Source of the DNA: Candidatus Micrarchaeaceae archaeon
Lineage (GTDB): Archaea > Micrarchaeota > Micrarchaeia > Micrarchaeales > Micrarchaeaceae
Direction of reading: 5' to 3'
DNA length: 42,090 nt
NCBI GenBank assembly: GCA_027310825.1
Contig: DAIDAC010000008.1
Coordinates: 1-42,090, forward strand
Shown here piece by piece: positions 7,621 to 16,312 of this stretch. Each line of letters opens with the position of its first letter. The stretch's first letter is position 1. A program made the position numbers and the translations under genes. Under the pieces are notes generated by a model. The model made no database searches. It saw nothing but the letters and a program-made list of their open reading frames with translations, and was not told the origin of the DNA.

Positions 7621-9054
7621 ATGGTAAAGACCGATACAATGCTGATAGCTGCATTGGTAATCATTGCTGCTGTTGCATTTGCGCTTCTTTATTCTGTCAA
7701 CGGTCCCGGTTGGGACCTCGTTGCCCATTATCTGAACGGAAGAAGCCTTTCTAACCCAGCATTCTACACCTGCCTGCTGTCGTTTCAGTGCAACACGCTC
7801 AACCAGAATGTGCTTTTCTACTTTGAATCATACAGAGCACCGATTGCAGGATTCGCGATGGCGGCGATATACCTTTTTGTAGGCAGCAATGCGACCATAA
7901 TCGTATACATTGCAATCCTTTTCGCTGCGTATGTCCTTGCGATACGTTTCCTTGCAAAAAAGATCGAGATGGACAGCCTTTTGCTTTTCGCTCTGATGTT
8001 GAGCCCTTATCTTTTGTACATGACAATACAGCCTGGCAGCGAAGAGATGGTGTCGATAATATTCCTCCTCGTCGGACTCGGCTTCCTTGCAAGAAGGAGT
8101 CCCTGGTTTGGGCTTTTCCTTGGGCTTGCAACACTTGGAAAATATCCTACGCTGATACTTGTGCCGATGATTCTTCTGCTGGTGAAGCCGAAGAAAATCA
8201 TTTATGCTTCGATTCTGTTCGTTGCTGCCGTTCTGCCGTGGCTGGTTTTCAACCAAGTATTTTTCATGGGTGGACCTTTCACAAGCTATCAACTCTCGGA
8301 AATGATAGCAGGCAACAACGCAGGACCGTTTTCGATTAGCGCTCCTGCATACCTTTTTGTGCTAAGTTATCCGATAGTTTTCGTTATTGCTGGTTTTGCA
8401 TTGACCTACGGCAACAGAAAAGCGGTGGTCAAATCGGCGAAGAAGCTTCTCGAAAGAGCAAGGCCGCTCGCAAAATTATACAACGACGATAAACTGTATC
8501 TGTATTCGATACTTGCAGTCTTCTTTGTTCTGTCAGTAATTGCAACATTGCTGATAGGGCCATACTACAACATGTTCACGCAGGCACGATACGGATATCT
8601 GCTTGGCACATCAGCAGCAATAATCGTCGCCGTGGCGCTGAACAACATGAAGAAGTATTCAAGGATTAATTTGCCTGCTACTGCTGCCGTGCTTTCGATG
8701 ATTCTCCTGATAGTTTCAATGTATGTTGTCTGGCAGACCAGCCTTTCTCCGTACAAGTTGAACATATACAGCAGCATGTTCGGCAATGCCGCATCTGAGC
8801 TCTCTTCGCTTGGTTACGGAAACTGTGACATTATGACGAATGACTGGATGTTCATGCTGTATGACAACGTTAAGGCGTTCTCGCAGTTCGACATAAACCC
8901 GAACGTGACAAAATACCCTATTGTGGTCTTCCACAATTGGACGTCTGCCACGGACACTCCAGTGCTTACAAATCTTACTCGCTACGCAAAACTGATCTAC
9001 AGCTCTCAGAACTTCTCGATTCTGGTGCCGCCGAATTACAAATGCTATAACTAG
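7621..9054 (+). CDS. Multi-spanning membrane protein, probable GT-C glycosyltransferase
   Basis: The 477-residue protein has about ten membrane helices. After helix 1 there is a luminal-type loop with GPGWDLVAHYLNGRSL, an acidic residue in the first external loop as in GT-C (PMT/ArnT/DUF2029-like) enzymes that use polyprenyl-phosphate sugars. A soluble C-terminal part of about 90 residues with several N-x-S/T sites follows the last helix. It is the third gene of the GT2 operon, which supports a joint role in glycan transfer. The exact family is uncertain from sequence alone. Confidence 0.65.
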   Translation: MVKTDTMLIAALVIIAAVAFALLYSVNGPGWDLVAHYLNGRSLSNPAFYTCLLSFQCNTLNQNVLFYFESYRAPIAGFAMAAIYLFVGSNATIIVYIAILFAAYVLAIRFLAKKIEMDSLLLFALMLSPYLLYMTIQPGSEEMVSIIFLLVGLGFLARRSPWFGLFLGLATLGKYPTLILVPMILLLVKPKKIIYASILFVAAVLPWLVFNQVFFMGGPFTSYQLSEMIAGNNAGPFSISAPAYLFVLSYPIVFVIAGFALTYGNRKAVVKSAKKLLERARPLAKLYNDDKLYLYSILAVFFVLSVIATLLIGPYYNMFTQARYGYLLGTSAAIIVAVALNNMKKYSRINLPATAAVLSMILLIVSMYVVWQTSLSPYKLNIYSSMFGNAASELSSLGYGNCDIMTNDWMFMLYDNVKAFSQFDINPNVTKYPIVVFHNWTSATDTPVLTNLTRYAKLIYSSQNFSILVPPNYKCYN

Positions 9055-9055
9055 G

Positions 9056-9922
9056 CTATGGCGCGGTGTAGCCGCTCTGCCACGATGACGTGAACCCGGT
9101 ACTACCAAGAGTTATCTGCCCGTTATTGTTATTTCCTGAATAATCATTGTAATTGCCGTTGAGCGGCCACCATCCAACTAGATTTTGTGACCTCACAGGT
9201 GCTCCGCCTATTCCTTCTTGGTAGAGTCCCTGTATTTCCGCTGCAGACAGAGAGGTATTGTAAATTTGGAAGTTTGATGCTTGCCCGTTGAAATATCCGG
9301 CATATACCCCAAGCTGAATTTGCGTTGCGGTGCTAGTGAACGAGAGGGTTGGACTACAAGTATTACCTACGGATTTTCCGTCGAGATAGCCCGACAGAAC
9401 ATTGCTTGTTGGATTGTATGACAAAACTGCATTGTGCCATACTCCTGCAGTCTGAGAAGTCCCAGCTTGCGCCACAAAATTGCAAGAATGACCAACATAG
9501 CCAATTTCATATCTTATATTAGTCGGCGAGTTGAAATAAAAATCTATATAATCTCTAGAAGCTTGGTTTACCAAACCAAAACTGCCACTTGCTGACGTCG
9601 GAATCATGTACCATATCGACCATGTAACGCCATTTGGAAGATTGCCTATAGCATTGCTTCCGGTGATGGTTACTACAGCCGCTGCGCCATTGAATTGCGA
9701 AACGAACCTCGGTTGCTGACCTTGGCATTCGCCTACTAACGAGGAACCTGAAGTAGTCTTCTGCACCTGACATGCTCCCGCTATTGCATAATTGCCGAAA
9801 TTAGAGCCACCTAACACTCCAAGCTGAAACAGCACAGTGAGAACGACTGCAATAATCAGAATGGCCCAGCCATAAGTCATAAGGTATTCCATCGCAGACT
9901 GCGCAGACTTCTGGTTCGCCAT
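9056..9922 (-). CDS. Class III signal peptide LamG-like surface protein (paralog 1)
   Basis: The 288-residue protein starts MANQKSAQSAMEYLMTYGWA, a pilin/archaellin-type leader: a short basic N-terminus, then a conserved Glu at +5 of the expected cleavage site, then a long hydrophobic helix. The rest is a concanavalin-like/LamG domain (about 85-245) ending in a conserved tail NLVGWWPLNGN...DYSGNNNNGQ and the terminal GYTAP. Such proteins are expected to be processed by a prepilin peptidase and assembled or anchored on the surface. The ATG at 9922 fits a TATA element at 9943-9951 for a leaderless mRNA. Paralogs lie at 13,040-13,909 and 35,390-36,328. Confidence 0.82.
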   Translation of the reverse strand: MANQKSAQSAMEYLMTYGWAILIIAVVLTVLFQLGVLGGSNFGNYAIAGACQVQKTTSGSSLVGECQGQQPRFVSQFNGAAAVVTITGSNAIGNLPNGVTWSIWYMIPTSASGSFGLVNQASRDYIDFYFNSPTNIRYEIGYVGHSCNFVAQAGTSQTAGVWHNAVLSYNPTSNVLSGYLDGKSVGNTCSPTLSFTSTATQIQLGVYAGYFNGQASNFQIYNTSLSAAEIQGLYQEGIGGAPVRSQNLVGWWPLNGNYNDYSGNNNNGQITLGSTGFTSSWQSGYTAP

Positions 9923-9961
9923 GCTAATCGATACAAAATGAAACAATAAAAATGTAAGTTA

Positions 9962-10303
9962 TTAGCCTTTCAGCAGCATTATCGCAGCGGCGATGTCGCC
10001 GTTCGACTTCTCGAGCGCTTCTCTCGCCTTTTCCCTGTCGGTCACGCCGGTCTGCTGCATCACTGTGTCGATGTCGTCATCAGTTATATCGACATCCATA
10101 TCCTTCGGCTCTTCCTTGACGCTGCCGGCTATTTGGTAGCTTATCGAGCCCTGCGCCGCTATCTCTGTTACCTGTGGGCTTTCTACGACGATGTTCTTGT
10201 CTGCGCACTCTATCACTACTCGGAGTGCATCTATCTCTGTTGTCTTGATCCCCATCTTAGAAAGCATATTTTTCATTGCGCGTGGATCCATGTTCGGCAT
10301 CAT
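9962..10303 (-). CDS. nac: Nascent polypeptide-associated complex protein (archaeal NAC)
   Basis: Archaeal NAC is a homodimeric ribosome-bound chaperone at the exit tunnel. The 113-residue protein has the NAC domain (about 1-65, with MLSKMGIKTTEIDALRVVI and PQVTEIAAQG) and a C-terminal UBA domain (about 72-113, with VMQQTGVTDREKAREALEKS), the normal archaeal length and order. It is the last gene of a three-gene minus-strand operon, 4 bases after the THUMP-FtsJ methyltransferase. Confidence 0.93.
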   Translation of the reverse strand: MMPNMDPRAMKNMLSKMGIKTTEIDALRVVIECADKNIVVESPQVTEIAAQGSISYQIAGSVKEEPKDMDVDITDDDIDTVMQQTGVTDREKAREALEKSNGDIAAAIMLLKG

Positions 10304-10307
10304 AATA

Positions 10308-11402
10308 TCACTTCTTTACTGCAAAAAGCGTCAGCTCCATTCTGTTGTGCGGCAATTTCTTGATAATCCTTGATGTGTACTTCTTTGACAATGTCTTCTC
10401 GACATTCTTTATGTGCTTGTCGACGTTCGGAGTCATCAGCTTTATTGTCATAATCAGGCACGCTCCTTTATTAAGGCTATCTGCGAGCCCGTTCGCGATG
10501 CCTGCGCAGTCTCTAGGATATATATTCATATCGATTGTCAGCATGTCTACTCCACCGATTTTCGTGAGCTGCTTCGCTTTCAGCTCGCCTGCGCGAAGTC
10601 TTATGTGAAGAAGCCGGAAATCCTTTGGAATGCCGTTGATGTTTACAACGTTTGGCTTTGTGGAAAACTTCGATGCGAGCTTTTTTGTCTGCGCCAGATA
10701 CTGCTTCTTTGCGGCTATCACCGCTTTTGCGCTGATTGAGTCGTATTCTAGAAGTGCATTGTCAACTGCGACGACTCTCATTCCCTTCTTTAACAGATAT
10801 GCCGCCCATCCGCCTGGCGCAGAGCCTAGATCGAGAGCGGTGCCTATCTTTTTCGGAACTGGAAACCTTTCGAATGCGTCTTTGAGTTTAAGCTGCGCGC
10901 GGTTCAGTTTATCATCAATCTTTTTGTCCGCCCTGAAGACGTCCAGCACCTTCGGCGCATCGTCCGATGCACTTAGTGCACAGATTGTAGCTTCGCCCTT
11001 CTGAAGAATTACGTAGAGGAACAGTGACGGGTTTCTTAGATCCGCAACGAAGCCTTTCTTTTCAAGCTCTGTCCCAAGAAGAACTTCTATCGACTTGGCG
11101 TTTGTGCCGGAGATGTCTCTTGAGTTTATTACTTCTATGGTGAACGTGTCGTCTTTCTTCAGCAGTTTTGCGATGGTTTTTATCAATTGCGAGTAGCTCT
11201 TGCCTAGTTTTGCAGTTCCTACAATCGGCGCAGCCCATTCTGTGAACGTGCTGCGTTTTGCTTTCTCGAGCGTCTTCGCCTTCGACGCGCTGCTCTTCGT
11301 GATGAAGAATTTGCCTGCGAACGGAACTGGCTTTCCGCCTAGCTCTTTCAAAGCATTTTCTGCAAACCTTTTGTCAGAGTAGACAAGATAAGAATGAGCC
11401 AT
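10308..11402 (-). CDS. THUMP-FtsJ RNA 2'-O-methyltransferase (RlmM-like)
   Basis: This 364-residue protein joins an N-terminal THUMP-like RNA-binding region (about 60-165, with VGTAKLGKSYSQLIKTIAKLL and a Ser-Arg-Asp segment) to an FtsJ/RrmJ methyltransferase fold. The fold shows ALDLGSAPGGWAAYLLKKG (SAM motif I), LTIDMNIYP (catalytic Asp), MTIKLM (catalytic Lys) and MELTLF (Glu), consistent with the K-D-K-E tetrad. It probably modifies rRNA or tRNA ribose in the cytoplasm. It is in an operon with NAC and an upstream membrane protein (gaps of 4 and 7 bases), pointing to a ribosome target. Confidence 0.82.
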   Translation of the reverse strand: MAHSYLVYSDKRFAENALKELGGKPVPFAGKFFITKSSASKAKTLEKAKRSTFTEWAAPIVGTAKLGKSYSQLIKTIAKLLKKDDTFTIEVINSRDISGTNAKSIEVLLGTELEKKGFVADLRNPSLFLYVILQKGEATICALSASDDAPKVLDVFRADKKIDDKLNRAQLKLKDAFERFPVPKKIGTALDLGSAPGGWAAYLLKKGMRVVAVDNALLEYDSISAKAVIAAKKQYLAQTKKLASKFSTKPNVVNINGIPKDFRLLHIRLRAGELKAKQLTKIGGVDMLTIDMNIYPRDCAGIANGLADSLNKGACLIMTIKLMTPNVDKHIKNVEKTLSKKYTSRIIKKLPHNRMELTLFAVKK

Positions 11403-11409
11403 GTGAACA

Positions 11410-11871
11410 CTATGTCGTGCCGTTCTCTATTTTGAATGTGTTAGAGCCCGTCTGCACATACACGGGGCTGTTGTTCGGAGTCGTGTTGAGTATGCCTTTG
11501 GTGTAGAGGACCCCCCAACCTCCACAGCTCTGCGGCAACGTTTCCATCGAATTGTCGACTGAGACTGTCATGAATGTGTTCGATCCGGGCTGCAGCGAGT
11601 GGTCTAGCTTCGTATTGAACTCCTCTTTTGTGCCGCTTGATGTCTTGCAGTAGATCGAGCTCACGTTTATAGCGTACGGGAGCGTGTTGATGATGTATCC
11701 ATAGCCTGTCTGCTGCGAGTAGTTGAATCGCATCAGCACAGTAGGCTGCGCCGGCGAGTAGACCGATTGGAAATATAATATTATCACCAATGCAACTGCA
11801 ATAGATGCTAGATATGGGAGTATCTTTCCTCCAGTCATGGCCCTCACGGTCGACATAGAAAACAGCTGCAA
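11410..11871 (-). CDS. Single-pass membrane protein with external domain, unknown
   Basis: This 153-residue protein has one membrane helix (about 18-38, LPYLASIAVALVIILYF) and an external domain rich in Asn, Ser, Thr and Gly with four N-x-S/T sequons and two cysteines. No family is recognised. It begins the operon that continues to THUMP-FtsJ and NAC. A minus-strand TATA box at about 11,889-11,897 would place the transcript start near the ATG at 11,871, favouring that start over the internal ATG at 11,856. Confidence 0.65.
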   Translation of the reverse strand: MQLFSMSTVRAMTGGKILPYLASIAVALVIILYFQSVYSPAQPTVLMRFNYSQQTGYGYIINTLPYAINVSSIYCKTSSGTKEEFNTKLDHSLQPGSNTFMTVSVDNSMETLPQSCGGWGVLYTKGILNTTPNNSPVYVQTGSNTFKIENGTT

Positions 11872-11899
11872 GAAGTTTGTAAGCCTATCTATAAAAGCT

Positions 11900-11925
11900 T
11901 AACTTAATTTCCGCTAATTAAGTTA
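11900..11925. promoter_or_regulatory. 10-bp perfect inverted repeat between divergent promoters
   Basis: TAACTTAATT (11,900-11,909) and AATTAAGTTA (11,916-11,925) are perfect inverted repeats with a 6-base spacer. They sit just upstream of the minus-strand TATA (about 11,889-11,897) and 25 bases before the plus-strand TATA CTTATATA (about 11,950-11,957). The position fits a regulator-binding site serving one or both divergent operons. Confidence 0.55.
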
Positions 11926-12001
11926 GACAAATGTCGCTTGCTGTTCTTTCCTTATATACGCGAACGCGCCACATTCATTATCGTTTTAAGGGGTGGAAAG
12001 C

Positions 12002-13039
12002 ATGGCAGTAGAATGGCTTGGCGTAATTCAGAGACGTGTCGCTGAATTCACAGACACGATGCACATCGGGAGGGTTGAGAAAGAGCAGGCTCTTTTCCTT
12101 GACAGATTGGAGATGTTCACTCGAGAGCAGGCAGAATATTTAAGATTAGAAGAGCTTGCGCAAAAGCACAGGGAGTATCTTCGAACCATGTACCTGCAGG
12201 TTCTCAAGTTCGACAAGTCTGTTGCCGATTATGAAAGATTCGCTGCAATGAAGGAAATGATGATTGATGAAAAATGCACGCATCAAAACAGGTTGATTGC
12301 AGTAAGAAACAAGAACGTGAGGATGAAGATGCTGATAGAGCAAATAAAGAACGGCCAACTCGCGCTCATGGGAAAGATATTTGATTCTGAGATAAATGAT
12401 GAGAGGGAAATAGAAGAGACCCTATTTGACGAGGGACCAATTGCAGCCAGAAAGAAGCTTCTCTCGCTCGAGGAAGAGGTAGTTCTCGACTCTAGGGCTC
12501 TGCCGATACGCGAGGGCGCAGAAAATCCAGAGATCCAGAGAAAGATGAGCGCACGAAGGAGCACGCTCCCGTCATTGGAGAACAAGTACAAAGTCATGAT
12601 GGACTATCTGAACCGCATAAACGAATATTACGCCAACGAAACGGCACTTCAAAAAAAGATAGAAATGCTAGAGGCGCGCGGAATCGCTCTGGATAGAGAA
12701 GAATCGGGGATATACTCAGCTTCCGGAGACATGTCCACACCTCCATTATCAAAAAAAACCACGATACTAAACGCGCTTAGAGACCTGCAGGCGAGGAAGA
12801 TAATGCATGCAGGCGAAGTCGATGCGGTCAATGAGCAGATAAAGAAAATCGGCGACACGTTCTACGAATTCTCGAACTGGTATGCAGGGCTTGAGATAAA
12901 GCCGAAGGAGTTTGTAAAGGCATATAGAGAAACGGAGAAGCTATTCACGCAACTGAGAAAGAAGACGATAAAGAGGTACGAAGGAGTAACATCGGTTGCA
13001 ATGCTTATACAGAGATTCGATTCCATTCCTGCAGTTTGA
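12002..13039 (+). CDS. Long coiled-coil protein, unknown function
   Basis: This 345-residue protein is almost entirely charged alpha-helix with heptad-like spacing, for example residues 20-110 and 190-300. It has no membrane helix or signal peptide, so it is probably a cytoplasmic structural or scaffold protein. The ATG at 12,002 is preceded by AAGGGGTGGAAAGC, a clear ribosome site, and a TATA box at about 11,950-11,957. Its stop abuts the stop of the convergent LamG gene. No family is recognised; coiled-coil similarity alone would be misleading. Confidence 0.7.
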   Translation: MAVEWLGVIQRRVAEFTDTMHIGRVEKEQALFLDRLEMFTREQAEYLRLEELAQKHREYLRTMYLQVLKFDKSVADYERFAAMKEMMIDEKCTHQNRLIAVRNKNVRMKMLIEQIKNGQLALMGKIFDSEINDEREIEETLFDEGPIAARKKLLSLEEEVVLDSRALPIREGAENPEIQRKMSARRSTLPSLENKYKVMMDYLNRINEYYANETALQKKIEMLEARGIALDREESGIYSASGDMSTPPLSKKTTILNALRDLQARKIMHAGEVDAVNEQIKKIGDTFYEFSNWYAGLEIKPKEFVKAYRETEKLFTQLRKKTIKRYEGVTSVAMLIQRFDSIPAV

Positions 13040-13909
13040 TTAGGGTGCAGTGTAGCCGCTTTGCCATGAGCTGGTGTAGGACACTCCACTGCCCACTATC
13101 TGCCCATTGTTATTGTTTCCAGAATAATCATTCATGTTTCCGTTTAGTGGCCACCACCCCACAAGGTTCTGGGGACGTACCGGTGCCCCTCCAATCCCCT
13201 CCTGGTAAAGTGCGAGTATCTCGCTTGTCGATAGTGAAGTATTATAGAGTTGCACATTTGCCATGTAGCCCTTAAAATCGTAGCCACAGCCGTTCAAATA
13301 TCCTATGTACCCCGTTCCGCCGGAATGCCCTACCAGGGGACCGGAAACCCCACTTGGTGTGCCTTCCTGCACTCCATTTACATATGTTTTTGCAAGAGAA
13401 CCGTCAAAAGTCCCAGTTACAAATATCCACGTATTAGTAGGATATGATGTTTTGTCTTGTGCCCAGTAAGAACCCAGGCTATTTGCGACCTCCATATTAA
13501 AATACGGGCCGACATTATCAAAATACATTTCATATTGCGAGTTGCAGTGATTTTGGTCGTAGATAGCTGCATTCTCTATCGACTTTAGATTGACCCACGC
13601 AGATACTGTTAGAGATCCAACCAGATTCAAGTTTGATGCAGTACCGACTGTGATGTAGCCACTTCCTGTCATGCTACCGACATACTCTGGCAGTTGCCCT
13701 TGGCACTCTCCCACTAAAGAAGATCCAGCCGCGGTCATTTGCACCTCACACGAACCTGCCTGTGCCGCTGGCGTGAAGTTTCCGCCTGAAAAAACTCCGA
13801 GTTGAAACAGAACTGCAAGAACAACAGCAATAACCAGAATTGCCCATCCATATGTCATCAAATATTCCATTGCGGACTGGCCGGACCTGCCTCTCTGCTT
13901 TATTACCAT
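13040..13909 (-). CDS. Class III signal peptide LamG-like surface protein (paralog 2)
   Basis: The 289-residue protein starts MVIKQRGRSGQSAMEYLMTY, the same pilin-like leader as the paralog at 9,056-9,922. It is followed by GECQGQLPEYV and a LamG/concanavalin-like domain containing the VSAWVNLKS and YNTSLSTSEILALYQEG strands. The C-terminus (GGAPVRPQNLVGWWPLNGN to GYTAP) is nearly identical to that paralog, while the middle differs, suggesting diversification of the exposed face. The start at 13,909 matches a minus-strand TATA (about 13,930-13,938) for leaderless expression. Confidence 0.82.
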   Translation of the reverse strand: MVIKQRGRSGQSAMEYLMTYGWAILVIAVVLAVLFQLGVFSGGNFTPAAQAGSCEVQMTAAGSSLVGECQGQLPEYVGSMTGSGYITVGTASNLNLVGSLTVSAWVNLKSIENAAIYDQNHCNSQYEMYFDNVGPYFNMEVANSLGSYWAQDKTSYPTNTWIFVTGTFDGSLAKTYVNGVQEGTPSGVSGPLVGHSGGTGYIGYLNGCGYDFKGYMANVQLYNTSLSTSEILALYQEGIGGAPVRPQNLVGWWPLNGNMNDYSGNNNNGQIVGSGVSYTSSWQSGYTAP

Positions 13910-13967
13910 GTTATTGTATAAGTGAAAATGATTAAAAGCCTTCTGAGACATGTGTCTGTGTGATTCC

Positions 13968-14582
13968 ATGGTGTTCATAGACAACCTCGCCTTCTCTCTG
14001 TTTTCGCTCAGCTTTGCTGGCTTTCTGCTGCTTTACACAATCACTTCGATGTACTTCGTCTATAGGAGCAGGAAGAAAGATTATGGAGAACATCTCCTCG
14101 GCGCCATGGCACCAATGGCCATTGTCGGCGCATATCTGATACTGATGGGTATCTGGGGGCAGTTCACGTGGCCTCTTCCTGGAAGCTACAACATCCTCTT
14201 CTATGACCCTATGGTAGCATTCGGAATGGTGGTCCTCGCATTTGCGATGTCGATACGCTTCAATGTTCGCCTCGAGTATGCCGGATTCCTTGGCTTGCTG
14301 GTTGGAATTATGACACTGCTCTACGGCTGGCAGGGCTACAGCATAGGCTTGACACAGGCGCCCATCGCCCTTCTTGGAATGTATTTCGCTTATGGAATAG
14401 CGGGGGTATTTGCATATCCAGTGTCGCTTATTGCAGATCGCCTCCCTGGCCTCCAGAAGAATCCTTGGATAGGCTGGCACATCTGCCTCGCAATCTTCTG
14501 GCTCTTCCTGTTTGGAGCAAGCCTTGTTTCCGGCTACGTTGGACTGAACGCAATCGGCTCTCACCTAGTAAGCCCGCCTTGA
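13968..14582 (+). CDS. DUF981 family membrane protein
   Basis: The 204-residue protein has about seven hydrophobic helices and the loop WPLPGSYNILFYDPMVAFGMV typical of the DUF981 family of archaeal and bacterial membrane proteins with no known function. The ATG at 13,968 is used. Its promoter overlaps that of the divergent LamG gene (TATA-like elements at 13,914-13,922 and 13,930-13,938). There is no ligand or catalytic motif to comment on. Confidence 0.72.
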   Translation: MVFIDNLAFSLFSLSFAGFLLLYTITSMYFVYRSRKKDYGEHLLGAMAPMAIVGAYLILMGIWGQFTWPLPGSYNILFYDPMVAFGMVVLAFAMSIRFNVRLEYAGFLGLLVGIMTLLYGWQGYSIGLTQAPIALLGMYFAYGIAGVFAYPVSLIADRLPGLQKNPWIGWHICLAIFWLFLFGASLVSGYVGLNAIGSHLVSPP

Positions 14583-14677
14583 CGTCGTTGATACGTCGTG
14601 GAACTGAAATGCGATAAACACGACTTCGCCAAGCATATAAATACTTTGTCAGGTTTGTTCTAGAGGAGGGTGTAAAA

Positions 14678-15409
14678 ATGGCTTTGTCTGCCGCGACTAG
14701 AGAACTTGTTGGGGAAACTAATTTCCATGCAGAAGCCGGTACGAGGTCACGCGTGCCGCAAGTGCACCATATTGTAACAGAATTCAGGTCAGGTTCATCA
14801 AAGCCTAAAGTAAAAACAAGACCTGTAAGCTCCTTCAATGTCGAGGACCTGATTCCCGAAAGAGTCAAGGAGACAAAAGCCACTCTTGAAGTAAGAGCTG
14901 CGACAAAAATCCACGGGATTGTCAGAAAAGACGGCATGAGCTATATTGCCGGACCTTGCTCTTACATAATGGAAACGCCTATCGGAATAGTCAAGGTCGA
15001 AGTCGACCCGCAACATTGGAAACAGGCGTCTTTGGACAACACAGACCTGCTTAGATCGGTGAGAGTTGCAAATGAATCTGCTCGCCGTGCAAAACATGGT
15101 GAAGAAACAAAGCCGTGCGTTGTAGATGTGCATTCGCTCCAGGAAAGTGGTCGCCACAAATCAAAGAAATTCTACAAACTAAATTATTTTGGGCCACATG
15201 GAAGGCCTAACATGTCGTTGCTCTCGCTTGCAGGCAATCCACTGCCAGACATGGCTCCAGTATTGAGGGATAGGGGGCCAAGAGACAGGAGACGCGCCAA
15301 CATAGAGCGATACGTGGCAGAGCCTGCAAAAGAGTTGCTGCCCTGTGTTATGCTCCCGCAAGAAAGGGCTAAGAGCCAAACTTCGATAGAGTCATTCGCT
15401 CGGAAATAA
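14678..15409 (+). CDS. Orphan basic protein, unknown function
   Basis: This 243-residue soluble protein is rich in Arg, Lys and His, with no membrane helix and no recognised domain. A central segment (about 78-115, KIHGIVRKDGMSYIAGPCSY then VEVDPQHW) looks beta-rich; the ends look disordered. Expression signals are strong: TATA box CATATAAATAC (14,634-14,644) and ribosome site GGAGGGTG just before the ATG. It abuts the stop of convergent htpX. Nucleic-acid binding is possible from charge alone but is not shown. Confidence 0.65.
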   Translation: MALSAATRELVGETNFHAEAGTRSRVPQVHHIVTEFRSGSSKPKVKTRPVSSFNVEDLIPERVKETKATLEVRAATKIHGIVRKDGMSYIAGPCSYIMETPIGIVKVEVDPQHWKQASLDNTDLLRSVRVANESARRAKHGEETKPCVVDVHSLQESGRHKSKKFYKLNYFGPHGRPNMSLLSLAGNPLPDMAPVLRDRGPRDRRRANIERYVAEPAKELLPCVMLPQERAKSQTSIESFARK

Positions 15410-16306
15410 TCAGTACATCGCTTCCAGCCGCTTTATTCTTTCTTCTATAGGAGGGTGAGTGGAGAAAAGGTTCAGCATGCTTCTTGGCTTGAACGGGCTT
15501 GAGAAGTAAAGGTTTGCCGTTATCTCGTTGGCGTGTTTCATTGGAGCAGTCTTGGGGCTTGCAGAATATGCTTGAATTTTCTTGAGGGCGCTGGCAAGAG
15601 CGCTCGGGTTTCTTATTATCCGCGCACCGTTCGCGTCTGCCATGTATTCTCTCCTTCTTGAAATCGCAAGCCTTATCAGAAGCGCAAAGAGCGGCGCAAG
15701 AAGGCCTACAACAATCGCGACTAGCACCAAAATGCCTCCGTTGTTCCTGTTGTTTCCGAATCCTCCGAACCAGAGCGCGTTTCTTACAAGCGCTGCGATG
15801 ATGCCGATTGCTCCTGCAAAGACAATCGCAACCATCATTACAAGTATGTCGCCGTCAAGTATGTGCGATGTTTCGTGGGCAAGCACTCCTTCTAGCTCGT
15901 TCTTGTTCATCATTGAAAGAAGCCCGCTGGTCACTGCGATCGCAGATGCCTTCTTTCCCTTTCCGGTAGCGAAGGCGTTTGGATTCGGATCATTTATTAC
16001 GTAAATCTTCGGCACCGGGATTTGGTTCGCTGATGCAAGGCCTTCTACCACGTCGTAGAGATTTGGATACTGCTGCTGCGTGACCTCTTTTGCCCCTGAC
16101 AGCGCCAGCACCATCTTGTCGCCCATGGAGTAGGCGAACAGAGCGTATGCTACAACTATTACCGTGCCAACTGCAAGGCCGAAAAGCCCTCCTCCGAAAA
16201 GGACAACAAGAAGGTACACTATTCCAGAGAACAGCGCACCGAATATCAAGAACAGAAGAATAGACGTCACGCGGTTCTTTGCTATCTCGTCAAAGAAGCT
16301 TGCCAT
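15410..16306 (-). CDS. htpX: HtpX-like membrane zinc metalloprotease (M48)
   Basis: HtpX degrades misfolded membrane proteins. The 298-residue protein has two N-terminal membrane helices (about 15-37 and 40-62), the zinc motif HETSH (144-148), two more helices (about 158-210) and the third ligand in SRRREYMADANG (near 218). Length and order are those of the family. It follows lemA by 6 bases, a pairing seen in many genomes. Confidence 0.93.
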   Translation of the reverse strand: MASFFDEIAKNRVTSILLFLIFGALFSGIVYLLVVLFGGGLFGLAVGTVIVVAYALFAYSMGDKMVLALSGAKEVTQQQYPNLYDVVEGLASANQIPVPKIYVINDPNPNAFATGKGKKASAIAVTSGLLSMMNKNELEGVLAHETSHILDGDILVMMVAIVFAGAIGIIAALVRNALWFGGFGNNRNNGGILVLVAIVVGLLAPLFALLIRLAISRRREYMADANGARIIRNPSALASALKKIQAYSASPKTAPMKHANEITANLYFSSPFKPRSMLNLFSTHPPIEERIKRLEAMY

Positions 16307-16312
16307 TATTTA

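Noticed and set aside
14580-14625. Short direct repeat ACGTCGT and a 6-base inverted pair GTCGTG/CACGAC.
   Set aside because: The arms are short and the loop is long. Nothing connects it to a known RNA or terminator.
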